The position numbers were made by a program, and so were the translations under genes. The notes below the pieces were generated by a model. It saw nothing but the letters and a program-made list of their open reading frames with translations, searched no databases and was not told the origin of the DNA. A stretch of DNA of 64,000 bases from Enterovibrio norvegicus FF-33 (lineage in GTDB: Bacteria; Pseudomonadota; Gammaproteobacteria; Enterobacterales; Vibrionaceae), in assembly GCF_000286835.2 (NCBI RefSeq), contig NZ_AJYD02000038.1, positions 2,712,284-2,776,283 on the forward strand. Reading direction: 5' to 3'. Below, piece after piece: positions 16,383 through 26,136 of this stretch (position 1 is the first letter of the stretch; each line of letters begins with the position of its first letter).

Positions 16383-17330
16383 TTAGAACATGTAACGTGC
16401 GCCAGCTTGTAGCTGGTTGTCATTAATTTGCCCATCAAGACGATTAAATTCATACCCCGCATAAGCAACAAAATCACTCGTCACGTTATAAACACCTTCA
16501 ATCGCATTATAGTTCACGCTGTATTCACCACTTTGTGCTGCTGGAAAATCAGACGTTCTGTAGTTGTACACATAGCGGAAGATAAAGTCATCGAGGGTAT
16601 AAGCTGTCGCGACTTCAAACCCACTCACATCCACATTGTTGACTTCACCGTTCACATAAACACCACCAATGTAGAAATCACCTACCGTGTAGGCGGCTGC
16701 TATATTGTATTGATCGACATCCAGACTCGTTTGCTCTCCTGAAACATAGCCAACACCAAATTGAAGCCCCACTGGAGAGTTATAGAAAAGGGAGCCCCCT
16801 GTGGTGTAATTTCCTTTCGAATCATCTCTCACATAGTTGAGCGTAGCGGTAAGATCTAAGGGCAATTGAGCAAGATAAACGAAGTTATTCTCTAGCTCAT
16901 CTTGGTTCCCTGTAATGATATCTGACGCGCTCCCACCAAAAGTTTCCATAATATCAGTGACGTTGGTTAGTACGACTTGAGACGAGTCTTGTTGCCCATA
17001 AGAAAGCGCGCCGTAATCCGTGCCCACCCCAACGTACATATAGCGATTTTTGCTGTCAGAGCGATCTGAATAGATTTCACCACTGTAGTAGCCAAAGACT
17101 TTGATGGACTCTGTCACCTTAGTGCTTCCGTCCAAATTCCCTCGAATACGACTGATGTCATCAAAAGCGCTATTGTCAGCGGTTTTGTTTGCATCAGAAA
17201 TATTAAAGCGCGGCTCAATGCGCCCAGTCACTGTAAGAGAAGATTCATCAGTCGAATAAACAGTGTACGCATAAGATGTCGTTGAGAGGAAAGAACTAAG
17301 AATCGCTGTTACTAGGAATGGTTTATTCAT
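16383..17330 (-). CDS. Gram-negative outer-membrane porin
   Basis: This 315-residue beta-barrel protein has a signal peptide (MNKPFLVTAILSSFLSTTSYA). The start at 17330 follows an AGGACAG site; an upstream in-frame ATG would only add non-signal sequence. The mature part shows alternating amphipathic strands, SLTVTGRIEPRFNISD near the start, YMYVGVGTDYGALSYGQQDS in the strand 4-5 region, and a terminal Phe (LQAGARYMF) needed for barrel insertion. It probably forms a trimeric diffusion channel. Pore selectivity cannot be read. The 310 bases 17331-17640 before it contain no gene. Confidence 0.9.
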   Translation of the reverse strand: MNKPFLVTAILSSFLSTTSYAYTVYSTDESSLTVTGRIEPRFNISDANKTADNSAFDDISRIRGNLDGSTKVTESIKVFGYYSGEIYSDRSDSKNRYMYVGVGTDYGALSYGQQDSSQVVLTNVTDIMETFGGSASDIITGNQDELENNFVYLAQLPLDLTATLNYVRDDSKGNYTTGGSLFYNSPVGLQFGVGYVSGEQTSLDVDQYNIAAAYTVGDFYIGGVYVNGEVNNVDVSGFEVATAYTLDDFIFRYVYNYRTSDFPAAQSGEYSVNYNAIEGVYNVTSDFVAYAGYEFNRLDGQINDNQLQAGARYMF

Positions 17331-17640
17331 GAGCTGTCCTTCATTGCCTGTGATTGATATGACCGATATCGAGTCGAGCATCTCCTTTCGGACTCTCTTC
17401 AACTAAAGATAAATCGCAGCCATCTAGGTTCAATGTAACCAACAGAAATGATGGGATATTACTGAGTTATTCTTGTTTTAATGTTGAGAAAGTCAGACAA
17501 AATCAAGCACAGTGCTTTCACTAATCTCTATATATTCAAAACTATCAAAGAATTAGAGATGGAAGAAAAAGTAGACCGATAAATGCAGTATTCGGAAGGA
17601 TGGTTATTGATGCAGCCGTGATAATAATTACAGATATAAA

Positions 17641-17672
17641 AAAACGGAGCGCGCGCTCCGTTTTCAGTTTCT
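17641..17672 (-). terminator. Intrinsic terminator of cysS
   Basis: AAAACGGAGCGCGCGCTCCG followed by TTTT is a self-complementary stem; on the minus strand it ends in a long T run. Confidence 0.85.
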
Positions 17673-17694
17673 AGATAATGCTAATTTGGGTTGA

Positions 17695-19080
17695 TTACTT
17701 ACGACGCCACGATGTGCCACCAGCACCGTCTTCAAGGACGACATTAAGTGCTGCCAGTGCATCACGTGCAGCATCAGCTGCTGCCCAATCTTTGTTTGTG
17801 CGCGCATCGTTACGCGCCTTGATCAGCGCTTCGATTTCAGCCACTTCATCGCCGCCGCCCTGCGCGTTACCTTGCAAGAAGGCTTCTGGGTCTTGACCAA
17901 GCAGACCCAACACATCAGCGAGTTCACGCATACGAGCAGCCAGTTTTGATGCCGCCACAACGTCTTCTATTTTCAGGCGGTTAATTTCACGCACCATATC
18001 AAACAACACGGAATACGCTTCTGGTGTGTTGAAATCATCATTCATTGCCGCTTTAAAGCGCTCAACAAATGCCTCACCACCTTCAGCTTCAACCGACGAA
18101 TCCAAGCCGCGAAGTGCGGTGTACAAACGCTCCATCGCTGAACGTGCTTGTTTGAGGTTTTCTTCGCTGTAATTCAGCTGACTACGGTAGTGACCTGACA
18201 TCAGAAAATAGCGAACCGTTTCGGCATCGTAATGTGCTAGCACGTCACGGATGGTGAAAAAGTTGTCCAGTGATTTTGACATCTTTTCACGGTCAATCAT
18301 CACCATGCCGCTGTGCATCCAGGTATTCACATACTGGGTATCATGGGCACAGCAAGATTGCGCAATTTCGTTTTCGTGGTGTGGGAACGTTAAATCTGAG
18401 CCGCCGCCATGAATATCAAAATGGTTACCCAAAATTGCTGAGTTCATCGCTGAACATTCGATGTGCCACCCCGGGCGACCGGGTCCCCATGGCGATTCCC
18501 ACGTCGGTTCACCTGGCTTGGACATTTTCCAAAGCACGAAATCAAGTGGGCTCTTCTTCGCTTCTTCAACGTCAACACGGGCGCCCGCTTGAAGTTGATC
18601 CAAGTCTTGGCGCGATAGCTTGCCGTAATCGTCAAATTTCGCGACTTCAAACAACACATCGCCATTGGATGCGACATAAGCAAACCCGCGTTCGATCAAG
18701 CGTTCGACCAATTCAATAATTTCAGCAATAAATTGCGTTGCTCGCGGCTCAACATCTGGGCGCTTCATGTTCAATGCATCAAAATCGGCGTGCATTTCCC
18801 CGATCAGTCGATTGGTCAGTGAGTCACAGCTTTCGCCGTTCTCAGCTGCACGTTTGATAATTTTGTCGTCAATATCTGTAATGTTGCGAACAAAATTGAG
18901 GTCATAACCCAAAAATCGCAGGTAGCGCGAAACAACATCGAAAGAAACAAAGGTGCGACCATGGCCGATGTGACACAAATCGTAGATGGTAACCCCACAC
19001 ACATACATGCCAACCTTGCCAGGATGGATAGGTGTAAATTCTTCTTTTTTCTTGGTGAGGGAATTGTAGATTTTCAACAT
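17695..19080 (-). CDS. cysS: Cysteinyl-tRNA synthetase
   Basis: CysRS charges tRNA-Cys. The protein has 461 residues when started at [15 protein letters not shown] (ATG at 19080), the same length as E. coli CysS; the GTG-containing extension upstream is unlikely. Class I signature GHGRTF (HIGH-like) is in [15 protein letters not shown] near residue 35. The KMSKS loop is [12 protein letters not shown]. Zinc ligands include the Cys of MYVCGVT and [11 protein letters not shown]. It is divergent from ppiB with about 237 bases between. Confidence 0.98.
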   Translation of the reverse strand: MLKIYNSLTKKKEEFTPIHPGKVGMYVCGVTIYDLCHIGHGRTFVSFDVVSRYLRFLGYDLNFVRNITDIDDKIIKRAAENGESCDSLTNRLIGEMHADFDALNMKRPDVEPRATQFIAEIIELVERLIERGFAYVASNGDVLFEVAKFDDYGKLSRQDLDQLQAGARVDVEEAKKSPLDFVLWKMSKPGEPTWESPWGPGRPGWHIECSAMNSAILGNHFDIHGGGSDLTFPHHENEIAQSCCAHDTQYVNTWMHSGMVMIDREKMSKSLDNFFTIRDVLAHYDAETVRYFLMSGHYRSQLNYSEENLKQARSAMERLYTALRGLDSSVEAEGGEAFVERFKAAMNDDFNTPEAYSVLFDMVREINRLKIEDVVAASKLAARMRELADVLGLLGQDPEAFLQGNAQGGGDEVAEIEALIKARNDARTNKDWAAADAARDALAALNVVLEDGAGGTSWRRK

Positions 19081-19317
19081 GGCCGTCGGGTTACCCATTA
19101 CAATAATTAACGTAATTTAATGACTGTATATTACACCTTTTCCTTTCGTTTAAGGCAAGGCTATATGCCCAAGCGACTTGAAAGTACGGGAATTAAGATA
19201 CCGTATGCCATGACTTACCTGCACTCTGCGGTTTTTTATGCGGCGATCGGTTGAATGTCACGCCCGTTGGGATAGAATCATCGGTCTAAAGCTTAATGCT
19301 CTTTTAAGGAACTCAAC

Positions 19318-19815
19318 ATGGTTACGCTTCATACCAACTTTGGTGATATCAAAATCCAACTTAATGCAGAAAAAGCACCAGTAACAGCAGCGAACTTCCT
19401 GCAGTACTGTCGTGACGGTTTCTATAATGGCACTCTGTTCCACCGTGTTATTGATGGCTTCATGATCCAGGGCGGTGGCATGATTTCTGGCATGGAAGAG
19501 AAAGAGTCAGGCGCGTCAATCAAGAACGAAGCAAACAATGGTCTGAGCAACAAAATCGGCACCCTTGCGATGGCTCGTACCATGGAACCGCATTCAGCCA
19601 GTTCACAGTTCTTCATCAACGTTGGCAACAACACCTTCCTAGATCACAAATCTGAATCTATGGACGGCTGGGGTTACTGCGTATTCGGCGAAGTGGTTGA
19701 AGGCATGGACGTGGTTAACAAGATCAAAGACGTAGCAACCGGCAACTGGGGCTATGTACATCAAGATGTACCTGTTGAAGAAGTGATCATCAACAACGTG
19801 ACCATCGAAGAATAA
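19318..19815 (+). CDS. ppiB: Peptidyl-prolyl cis-trans isomerase B (cyclophilin)
   Basis: This 165-residue cytoplasmic cyclophilin has no signal peptide. Catalytic motif [19 protein letters not shown] contains the essential Arg (FHRV), and [13 protein letters not shown] is the second active-site stretch. Length equals E. coli PpiB (164). A terminator overlaps the gap to lpxH. Confidence 0.97.
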   Translation: MVTLHTNFGDIKIQLNAEKAPVTAANFLQYCRDGFYNGTLFHRVIDGFMIQGGGMISGMEEKESGASIKNEANNGLSNKIGTLAMARTMEPHSASSQFFINVGNNTFLDHKSESMDGWGYCVFGEVVEGMDVVNKIKDVATGNWGYVHQDVPVEEVIINNVTIEE

Positions 19816-19824
19816 GGTGGCAAC

Positions 19825-19853
19825 GGGCAGTGGCTCCCTCCACTGCCCTTTTA
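19825..19853 (+). terminator. Hairpin between ppiB and lpxH
   Basis: GGGCAGTGG ... CCACTGCCC followed by TTTTA ends only four bases before the lpxH ATG. It may end ppiB transcripts and also lie in the lpxH leader. Confidence 0.75.
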
Positions 19854-19856
19854 TCT

Positions 19857-20585
19857 ATGACCATACTATTTATTGCAGATCTTCATCTCAGTCCATCTCA
19901 TCCAGACATTACTGATTGCTTCTTCCGTTTTATGGAACAAGAAGCACCGTCAGCCAGCGCACTCTATGTGCTTGGGGATTTGTTTGAATCATGGATAGGT
20001 GATGACGAAGAAACGCCACTACAATGTGATGTCGCCAACGCCTTTAAAACGCTGAGTGCTAAAGGTGTGCCAATCTATTTCATCCACGGCAACCGCGATT
20101 TTATGATTGGAAAGCGCTTCGCGAAATCCGCTGGCATGACGCTGCTTCCTGAGCACCATGTTATTGACTTATTTGGCGAGCCAACGCTCATCATGCATGG
20201 TGACACCCTGTGCATCCAGGATGAGGCATACCAACGCTACCGCAAGAAAGTTCACAATAAATTTACGCAATGGCTATTCCGTCGATTGCCGCTTTCAACA
20301 CGACAGAAGATTGGTCAGAAGATCCGCTCAAGCAGCTCGTCAAACAACCAAGAAAAGCCACAAGAAATCATGGATGTCGATCAGAATGAAGTCACCCGAG
20401 TGATGCAAGCTTACGGTGTCAAACAACTGATCCATGGTCACACCCATCGCCCAAATATTCATACTTTGTCGATCGGGACTGATCTTGCGCAACGAATTGT
20501 TCTTGGCGATTGGTACACTCAAGGGTCTGTTCTCGCTTGCACCCCAGAAGGCTGCACGCTAGAAGCGCGAAAATTCCAAAACTAA
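19857..20585 (+). CDS. lpxH: UDP-2,3-diacylglucosamine diphosphatase
   Basis: LpxH cleaves UDP-2,3-diacylglucosamine to lipid X and UMP in lipid A synthesis, at the inner membrane. Calcineurin-type metal motifs are in order: DLHLS near residue 8, GDLFE, HGNRDF, MHGDTL, and IHGHTHRP near residue 190. Starting at 19857 gives 242 residues (E. coli 240). The upstream in-frame extension would run through the hairpin and is unlikely. It follows ppiB as in E. coli. Confidence 0.96.
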   Translation: MTILFIADLHLSPSHPDITDCFFRFMEQEAPSASALYVLGDLFESWIGDDEETPLQCDVANAFKTLSAKGVPIYFIHGNRDFMIGKRFAKSAGMTLLPEHHVIDLFGEPTLIMHGDTLCIQDEAYQRYRKKVHNKFTQWLFRRLPLSTRQKIGQKIRSSSSSNNQEKPQEIMDVDQNEVTRVMQAYGVKQLIHGHTHRPNIHTLSIGTDLAQRIVLGDWYTQGSVLACTPEGCTLEARKFQN

Positions 20586-20746
20586 CCATATTTCTTCAGC
20601 TAAATCTGACATTTCAAGATTAAAAAAGTATTATTTACTTAATTAATTTTCTTCGCGAAATATCAGACTTATTTGGCACTCTCGATTTTGAGACGGAGTA
20701 TACACTTAGTTTTATATTGATTTGCTTGAAGGTACTGTGGCTTTCT

Positions 20747-21355
20747 ATGAGTTCGAACTTTGCAAGACAAGCGATTTTTGATATTCATAAGCAAGTAATC
20801 GCTTATGAGTTTTTGTTTCGTGATGGATTTCGAGACTCGTTCCCGGGTATTGCTTCTGACGTAGCCACGCAGAGCATACTCAATGACCTCTTTATCGAAG
20901 GCAATATCACTCAGGAAGCTGTCTCTGATGGCTTACCATGCTTCGTGAATTTCTCTTACCAAAGCCTAATTGATGGCACTGCTCTTCAGTACCCACCAGA
21001 AAATCTTGTGGTCGAAGTGTTGGAAGATTGTCCGGCAGACTCGGTACTGTTTGAGAAGTTGATTGATTTAAGAGCCAAAGGATACTGCATCGCATTTGAC
21101 GACTTTATCCCGTCGACTGATTGGATCCCTTTTCTTGGCCTTGCCGACATTATCAAAATTGATTTTCGCGCACAGTCACTGGATTCAATTACTCGCTTTG
21201 TGCAGGAATATCGAGAAAAGTTCAGCTTCAAGTTGTTAGCGGAAAAAATTGAAACCAAAGAGGAATATCACTTCGCACGTGAACTCGGTTTCGATCTCTT
21301 TCAAGGCTATCAACTGAGTAAACCTGAACGCATGCCCTATCCGTTTGTTGCTTAA
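20747..21355 (+). CDS. Stand-alone YuxH-type EAL-domain protein
   Basis: This 202-residue protein has an EAL-like fold of the YuxH class: VIAYEFLFRDG (18-27), EVLE at 90-93 in place of EAL, DDF at 118-120, KIDF at 137-140, AEKIET at 165-170 and FQGYQLSKP near the end. Most YuxH proteins have about 400 residues with a C-terminal HDOD domain, which is missing here. DDF is not followed by the usual GTGYS loop. Cyclic-di-GMP binding or hydrolysis is therefore uncertain. No partner gene is nearby. Confidence 0.8.
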   Translation: MSSNFARQAIFDIHKQVIAYEFLFRDGFRDSFPGIASDVATQSILNDLFIEGNITQEAVSDGLPCFVNFSYQSLIDGTALQYPPENLVVEVLEDCPADSVLFEKLIDLRAKGYCIAFDDFIPSTDWIPFLGLADIIKIDFRAQSLDSITRFVQEYREKFSFKLLAEKIETKEEYHFARELGFDLFQGYQLSKPERMPYPFVA

Positions 21356-21425
21356 CTTTGTTACTTAGCTTTGTTGCTTAGTTTTGCTAAATAGCTTGGT
21401 TAAATCGCGATAGCAAATGACAAAG

Positions 21426-21453
21426 AAAAAGGAGCCAGTAGGCTCCTTTTTGT
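21426..21453. terminator. Bidirectional terminator between EAL gene and mmsA
   Basis: AAAAAGGAGCC-AGTA-GGCTCCTTTTT between converging genes, with A/T runs on both sides. Confidence 0.9.
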
Positions 21454-21489
21454 CGTTTCAATGCGCTCGGTTTTTATCGCGTTCCACGC

Positions 21490-22977
21490 TTATTTCATTG
21501 TCGGCATGACAAAATCTGCGTTGGCGCGAATGCCTGTGGGCCATCGAGCCGTAATGGCTTTTCGACGTGTATAAAAACGTACGCCATCTGGCCCATGCAT
21601 ATGAAGAGGCCCAAACAAAGAACGTTTCCAGCCACCAAAGCTATGAAACGCCATGGGCACAGGAATGGGCACATTCACACCCACCATGCCCACCTGAATT
21701 TCATGGCAGAACTGCCTTGCCGCATCGCCATTTTGCGTGAAAATTGCGGTTCCATTGCCAAACTCATGTTCATTGATAAGCTTCACGGCGGTGGCATAAT
21801 CTGGCACACGCACAACCGCCAGAACAGGACCAAAAATCTCATCACGATAAATAGTCATATCCTCGGTGACGTTATCAAACAGACAACCACCGAGGAAGAA
21901 ACCGTCGCCGCCGCCCTCTGCAACCACACCTCGACCATCAACCACCAGCGTTGCCCCTTCGGCAACACCCGCGGCCACATAGCCTTCTACTTTCTTTAAA
22001 TGCTCGGCGGTGACCAAAGGCCCCATTTCCATGCCTTCAATCACGCCATTACCAACACGCAACGCTTTCACTTTTGGGGTTAACTTTTCAATCAATGCAT
22101 CAGCGACGTTGCCGACGGCTACCGCAACGGAAATCGCCATACAGCGTTCGCCTGCCGAACCATATGCCGCGCCCATTAATGCAGCAACGGCTTGATCAAG
22201 GTCGGCATCTGGCATCACCACCATGTGATTTTTCGCGCCGCCCAATGCCTGAACACGTTTGCCATGCGCAGAGGCTGTGCTGTAAATGTATTCGGCAATG
22301 GGTGTTGAGCCGACAAAGCTAACAGCTTGCACATCGGGGTGAGTCAACAGCACATCAACCGCTTCTTTATCACCGTTCACCACATTGAATACGCCATCTG
22401 GCAATCCCGCTTCCGTTAATAGCTCGGCGATACGCATCGTCGAACTCGGATCTTTTTCCGACGGCTTCATAATAAAGGTATTGCCACAAGCAATCGCAAT
22501 CGGGAACATCCACATGGGTACCATGATCGGGAAGTTAAACGGCGAAATTCCCGTCACAACACCGAGTGGCTGGTTAAGCGACCAAGCATCAATACCGGTA
22601 CCAATTTGTTCGGTCATCTCGCCTTTCAACAAGTGTGGAATACCGCATGCAAATTCCACCACCTCCAAGCCGCGGGTCAGCTCACCTTTGGCATCATCGA
22701 GCACTTTGCCATGTTCTTTGGTGATCAACGCCGCCAACTCGTCGATGTTTTCTTCCACTAGCGCTTTGAACTTAAACATCACACGAGCACGGCGCAGCGG
22801 TGACATTTCGGACCACGCTGGAAACGCCGCTTTTGCCGCAGCAATAGCAGACTCGGTTTCAGACACCGACGCCAAAGAAACGTCACCACACACCTTTCCG
22901 GTGGCTGGATTAAACAACGATTGTTTTCTTTCACTCGCAGCAGTGTATTTACCATCAATGTAATGTGTCACAGACAT
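21490..22977 (-). CDS. mmsA: CoA-acylating (methyl)malonate-semialdehyde dehydrogenase
   Basis: The enzyme converts methylmalonate or malonate semialdehyde to propionyl-CoA or acetyl-CoA with NAD+ and CoA. It has 495 residues from the ATG at 22977 ([15 protein letters not shown]). Typical motifs are [17 protein letters not shown], the nucleotide site [13 protein letters not shown], and the catalytic Cys in [11 protein letters not shown]; the RCMA context is the CoA-acylating hallmark. The gene lies 22 bases downstream of the aminotransferase, so the pair probably degrades beta-alanine via malonate semialdehyde. Confidence 0.93.
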   Translation of the reverse strand: MSVTHYIDGKYTAASERKQSLFNPATGKVCGDVSLASVSETESAIAAAKAAFPAWSEMSPLRRARVMFKFKALVEENIDELAALITKEHGKVLDDAKGELTRGLEVVEFACGIPHLLKGEMTEQIGTGIDAWSLNQPLGVVTGISPFNFPIMVPMWMFPIAIACGNTFIMKPSEKDPSSTMRIAELLTEAGLPDGVFNVVNGDKEAVDVLLTHPDVQAVSFVGSTPIAEYIYSTASAHGKRVQALGGAKNHMVVMPDADLDQAVAALMGAAYGSAGERCMAISVAVAVGNVADALIEKLTPKVKALRVGNGVIEGMEMGPLVTAEHLKKVEGYVAAGVAEGATLVVDGRGVVAEGGGDGFFLGGCLFDNVTEDMTIYRDEIFGPVLAVVRVPDYATAVKLINEHEFGNGTAIFTQNGDAARQFCHEIQVGMVGVNVPIPVPMAFHSFGGWKRSLFGPLHMHGPDGVRFYTRRKAITARWPTGIRANADFVMPTMK

Positions 22978-22999
22978 ATCCCTATATTCCTCAGTTAAC

Positions 23000-24334
23000 T
23001 CATAACGCGTTTTTGATGGCGCGTTCCAGCGTGCTGACCATCTGATCAATGTGTTTTGATTCCAAAATCAATGGCGGTGACATGGCGATGATGTCGCCGG
23101 ATGCGCGCACCAAGACACCGTCGTAAAAGCTTCGTGTAAACACGTCGTATCCACGTTTTCCAATCCCTTTCTCGCTTGGCGCAAGTTGAATACCTGCGAT
23201 AATGCCCGCATTCCGGACATCGATAACGTTGGCATGGCTTGCAAGGGAATGAACGGCATCTTGCCATTCCGTTTCCATTTCGCGGGCATGCTCAAACAGC
23301 TTTTCATCTCGGTAGATATTCAGTGATGCGAGCGCGGCGGCGGCGGCAACGGGATGACCCGAATAGGTATAGCCATGAAAGAATTCAATGGTGTCTTCCG
23401 GCGCATTCATACACGTATCGTAAATTCGCTCGCTCACCAACACTGCGCCCATTGGGATCGCGCCATTGGTCAAGGCTTTCGCCGTGGTGATCATGTCCGG
23501 TGTCACATCCCAACGCTGTGCGGCAAACGCATCACCCATCCGACCAAATGCGGTGATCACTTCATCGAAGATCAGCAAAATGTCATGTTTGGTCGTAATT
23601 TCACGCAGACGTTTCAAATAGCCAACGGGTGGCAATACCACACCGCCAGAGCCAGACATAGGTTCAACAATAACGGCAGCAATGTTCTCAGCGCCGTGCA
23701 GGGCAACCAATTGCTCAAGCGCCTCCGCTTTCTCTATACCGTTTTCTGGTAATCCTTTAGAGAACGCATTTTTCTGCATATCCAGCGTATGAGGAAGATG
23801 CGCGACACTCGGTAAAAGCTGGCCGTTAAACGCTTTACGGTTGTTGACCATGCCACCGACAGAAATACCACCAAATCCAGTACCGTGATAACCCAACTCA
23901 CGACCAATCAACATCGTGCGATTGGAGTGACCTCGAGCACGTTGGTAAGCCAACGCAATCTTCAACGCCGTGTCGGCCGATTCAGAACCTGAATTAGTGA
24001 AAAATACGCGGTTTAGGTCGCCGGGTGCCATGTCAGCCAAACGCTCAGCCAACTCAAACGGCAAAGGATGCCCCATCTGGAACGTTGGCGCGTAATCCAA
24101 CTCTGAGATCTGACGGCTCACCGCTTCAGAAATCTCGCGTCGGCTATGACCCGCGTTACAACACCAAAGGCCCGCAGTTGCATCAAGCACTGAATTGCCT
24201 TCAACATCTTCGTAATACATGCCTTTCGCTTTTGCGAGTAAGCGAGGGGTCGCTTTGTATTGTCGATTTGCGGTGAAAGGCATCCAGAAATTATCCAGAT
24301 TCACTCCCTCACTTTGTGGTTTTTTCACTGCCAT
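23000..24334 (-). CDS. Omega-amino acid (beta-alanine)-pyruvate aminotransferase
   Basis: This class III PLP aminotransferase has 444 residues and starts at [10 protein letters not shown] (24334). Features: [13 protein letters not shown] and [14 protein letters not shown] in the N-terminal part, [15 protein letters not shown], the Asp of [16 protein letters not shown], the PLP lysine in [15 protein letters not shown], and [14 protein letters not shown]. The [10 protein letters not shown] and CCNAGH pattern is typical of beta-alanine:pyruvate transaminases. Together with mmsA it would turn beta-alanine into acetyl-CoA. The promoter faces the PuuC gene; a PuuR-like box lies between. Confidence 0.9.
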   Translation of the reverse strand: MAVKKPQSEGVNLDNFWMPFTANRQYKATPRLLAKAKGMYYEDVEGNSVLDATAGLWCCNAGHSRREISEAVSRQISELDYAPTFQMGHPLPFELAERLADMAPGDLNRVFFTNSGSESADTALKIALAYQRARGHSNRTMLIGRELGYHGTGFGGISVGGMVNNRKAFNGQLLPSVAHLPHTLDMQKNAFSKGLPENGIEKAEALEQLVALHGAENIAAVIVEPMSGSGGVVLPPVGYLKRLREITTKHDILLIFDEVITAFGRMGDAFAAQRWDVTPDMITTAKALTNGAIPMGAVLVSERIYDTCMNAPEDTIEFFHGYTYSGHPVAAAAALASLNIYRDEKLFEHAREMETEWQDAVHSLASHANVIDVRNAGIIAGIQLAPSEKGIGKRGYDVFTRSFYDGVLVRASGDIIAMSPPLILESKHIDQMVSTLERAIKNAL

Positions 24335-24409
24335 CGTCAAGTATCCTTACATGCCGTCATTATTGTTAATGAGTTGTTGCTGAATGAGCAATATTTGCAA
24401 TACTATGTC

Positions 24410-24423
24410 AAATATAACGAACA
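24410..24423. promoter_or_regulatory. PuuR-like operator between the beta-alanine operon and PuuC gene
   Basis: AAATATAACGAACA matches the E. coli PuuR box AAAATATAATGAACA at 13 of the 14 positions it covers. A TGTTC at 24436-24440 lies inverted just downstream. It lies in the divergent gap 24335-24533, 76 bases from the aminotransferase start. Confidence 0.6.
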
Positions 24424-24533
24424 GTAAATGGGTTATGTTCAAGATAAAAACAATTAATCGCACTATTTGTAAAATATTTTGAAATAGTGCACAGTGGCAA
24501 AAATCGGCAATTAACATGGATTAAGGGGCAGAT

Positions 24534-26030
24534 ATGACTTCTCGCACGTCTCGTCAAGACTGGGATTCGTTGGCAAATACGCTGACAATTAAGGGCCAAG
24601 CTTTCATCAATGGGGAACTCCGAGACGCCGTATCTGGCGACACGTTTCCCTGTCTTAGTCCTATCGACGGCCGAACACTTGCCCAGGTCGCCAGTTGCGA
24701 TCTGGATGATGCCAATCTGGCCGTGGCCAACGCCCGTGAAACATTCGAATCTGGCGTGTGGGCGCATCTTCCTCCCGCAGAACGAAAAAAAGTGGTTATC
24801 CGTTTTGCTGAGCTTATTGAAGCAAACGGTGACGAGTTAGCGCTACTTGAAACCCTCGATATGGGTAAACCTATTCGCTATTCAAAAGCGGTGGATGTTA
24901 ACGGTGCAGCGCGGGCAATACGCTGGTCTGGCGAAGCGGTTGACAAAATTTACGATGAAATCGCCCCAACGCCTCACAATGAAATTGGGATGATCACGCG
25001 AGAGCCTATCGGTGTTGTCGCGGCTATTGTGCCTTGGAACTTCCCGATGTTAATGGCGTGCTGGAAACTCGGCCCTGCGTTGGCTTCTGGTAACTCCGTC
25101 ATTTTAAAACCCTCAGAGAAGTCACCATTAACGGCTATTCGATTGGGTGAGCTTGCTCTTGAAGCGGGTATGCCAAAAGGTGTACTTAACGTGTTACCGG
25201 GCTTTGGTCACACCGTGGGTAAAGCCCTCGCTTTACACATGGATGTCGACACGCTGGTGTTCACCGGCTCCACCAAAATAGCCAAGCAGTTGATGATCTA
25301 TGCGGGTGAATCGAACATGAAGCGTGTTTGGCTCGAAGCTGGCGGAAAAAGCCCGAACATTGTCTTTGCTGACGCCCCAGACTTAGATGCCGCGGCTGCT
25401 TCTGCCGCATCTGCGATCGCTTTTAACCAAGGCGAAGTGTGCACTGCAGGCTCTCGATTGTTGGTAGAAGCCTCCATCAAAGATGCCTTTGTGGCGAAGG
25501 TGGTTGATCAACTAAAAAGCTGGCAGCCGGGTCACCCGCTTGACCCAGAAACGCAAGTCGGCGCTGTCGTCGATCAGCAGCAACTTGATACGGTATTGAG
25601 CTATATCGAAAAAGGCACACAAGGCGGTGCAACCATGGTTTGTGGTGGGAGTCGTGTTATGCCAGAAACCGGTGGATTATTCATTGAGCCTACTGTGTTC
25701 GATAACGTGAACAATGACATGTCTATCGCGCGCGAAGAGATCTTTGGCCCCGTGCTCTCTGTCATTACGTTTGAAACGCAAGAGCAGGCTGTAGCAATTG
25801 CCAATGATACGGATTATGGCCTCGCGTCGGCGGTGTGGACATCGGACATTTCCAAAGCCCACAAAACCGCGAAGGCACTACGTACTGGCATGGTGTGGAT
25901 TAATCACTACGATGGCGGCGACATGACGGCACCGTTTGGGGGTTATAAGCAATCAGGCAACGGTCGCGATAAATCGCTTCACGCGTTTGAAAAATACACC
26001 GAAGTCAAAGCCACGTGGATTGCGTTCTGA
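24534..26030 (+). CDS. puuC: PuuC-type aldehyde dehydrogenase
   Basis: The enzyme oxidises gamma-glutamyl-gamma-aminobutyraldehyde (and related aldehydes) with NAD(P)+, step three of the Puu putrescine pathway. It has 498 residues; E. coli PuuC has 495. Motifs: PWNFPMLMACWKLGPALA, FTGSTKIAKQL, the general base Glu in WLEAGGKSPNIVF, and the catalytic Cys in FNQGEVCTAGSR. The N-terminal SRQDWDSLANTLTI stretch also fits PuuC. AAGGGG lies 6 bases before the ATG. The neighbouring puu genes support the assignment. Confidence 0.9.
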   Translation: MTSRTSRQDWDSLANTLTIKGQAFINGELRDAVSGDTFPCLSPIDGRTLAQVASCDLDDANLAVANARETFESGVWAHLPPAERKKVVIRFAELIEANGDELALLETLDMGKPIRYSKAVDVNGAARAIRWSGEAVDKIYDEIAPTPHNEIGMITREPIGVVAAIVPWNFPMLMACWKLGPALASGNSVILKPSEKSPLTAIRLGELALEAGMPKGVLNVLPGFGHTVGKALALHMDVDTLVFTGSTKIAKQLMIYAGESNMKRVWLEAGGKSPNIVFADAPDLDAAAASAASAIAFNQGEVCTAGSRLLVEASIKDAFVAKVVDQLKSWQPGHPLDPETQVGAVVDQQQLDTVLSYIEKGTQGGATMVCGGSRVMPETGGLFIEPTVFDNVNNDMSIAREEIFGPVLSVITFETQEQAVAIANDTDYGLASAVWTSDISKAHKTAKALRTGMVWINHYDGGDMTAPFGGYKQSGNGRDKSLHAFEKYTEVKATWIAF

Positions 26031-26081
26031 TCAGCCAAAACCCACGCTTATGGGCGATAGCAATCGATAAGTAATCAATAC

Positions 26082-26112
26082 AAAAAGACCCAGCACAGCT
26101 GGGTCTATTCCC
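26082..26112. terminator. Bidirectional terminator
   Basis: AAGACCCAGC-ACA-GCTGGGTCT with A/T-rich flanks between two converging genes. Confidence 0.8.
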
Positions 26113-26136
26113 TTTGCGTCAGCCACTTTTTTAGCG

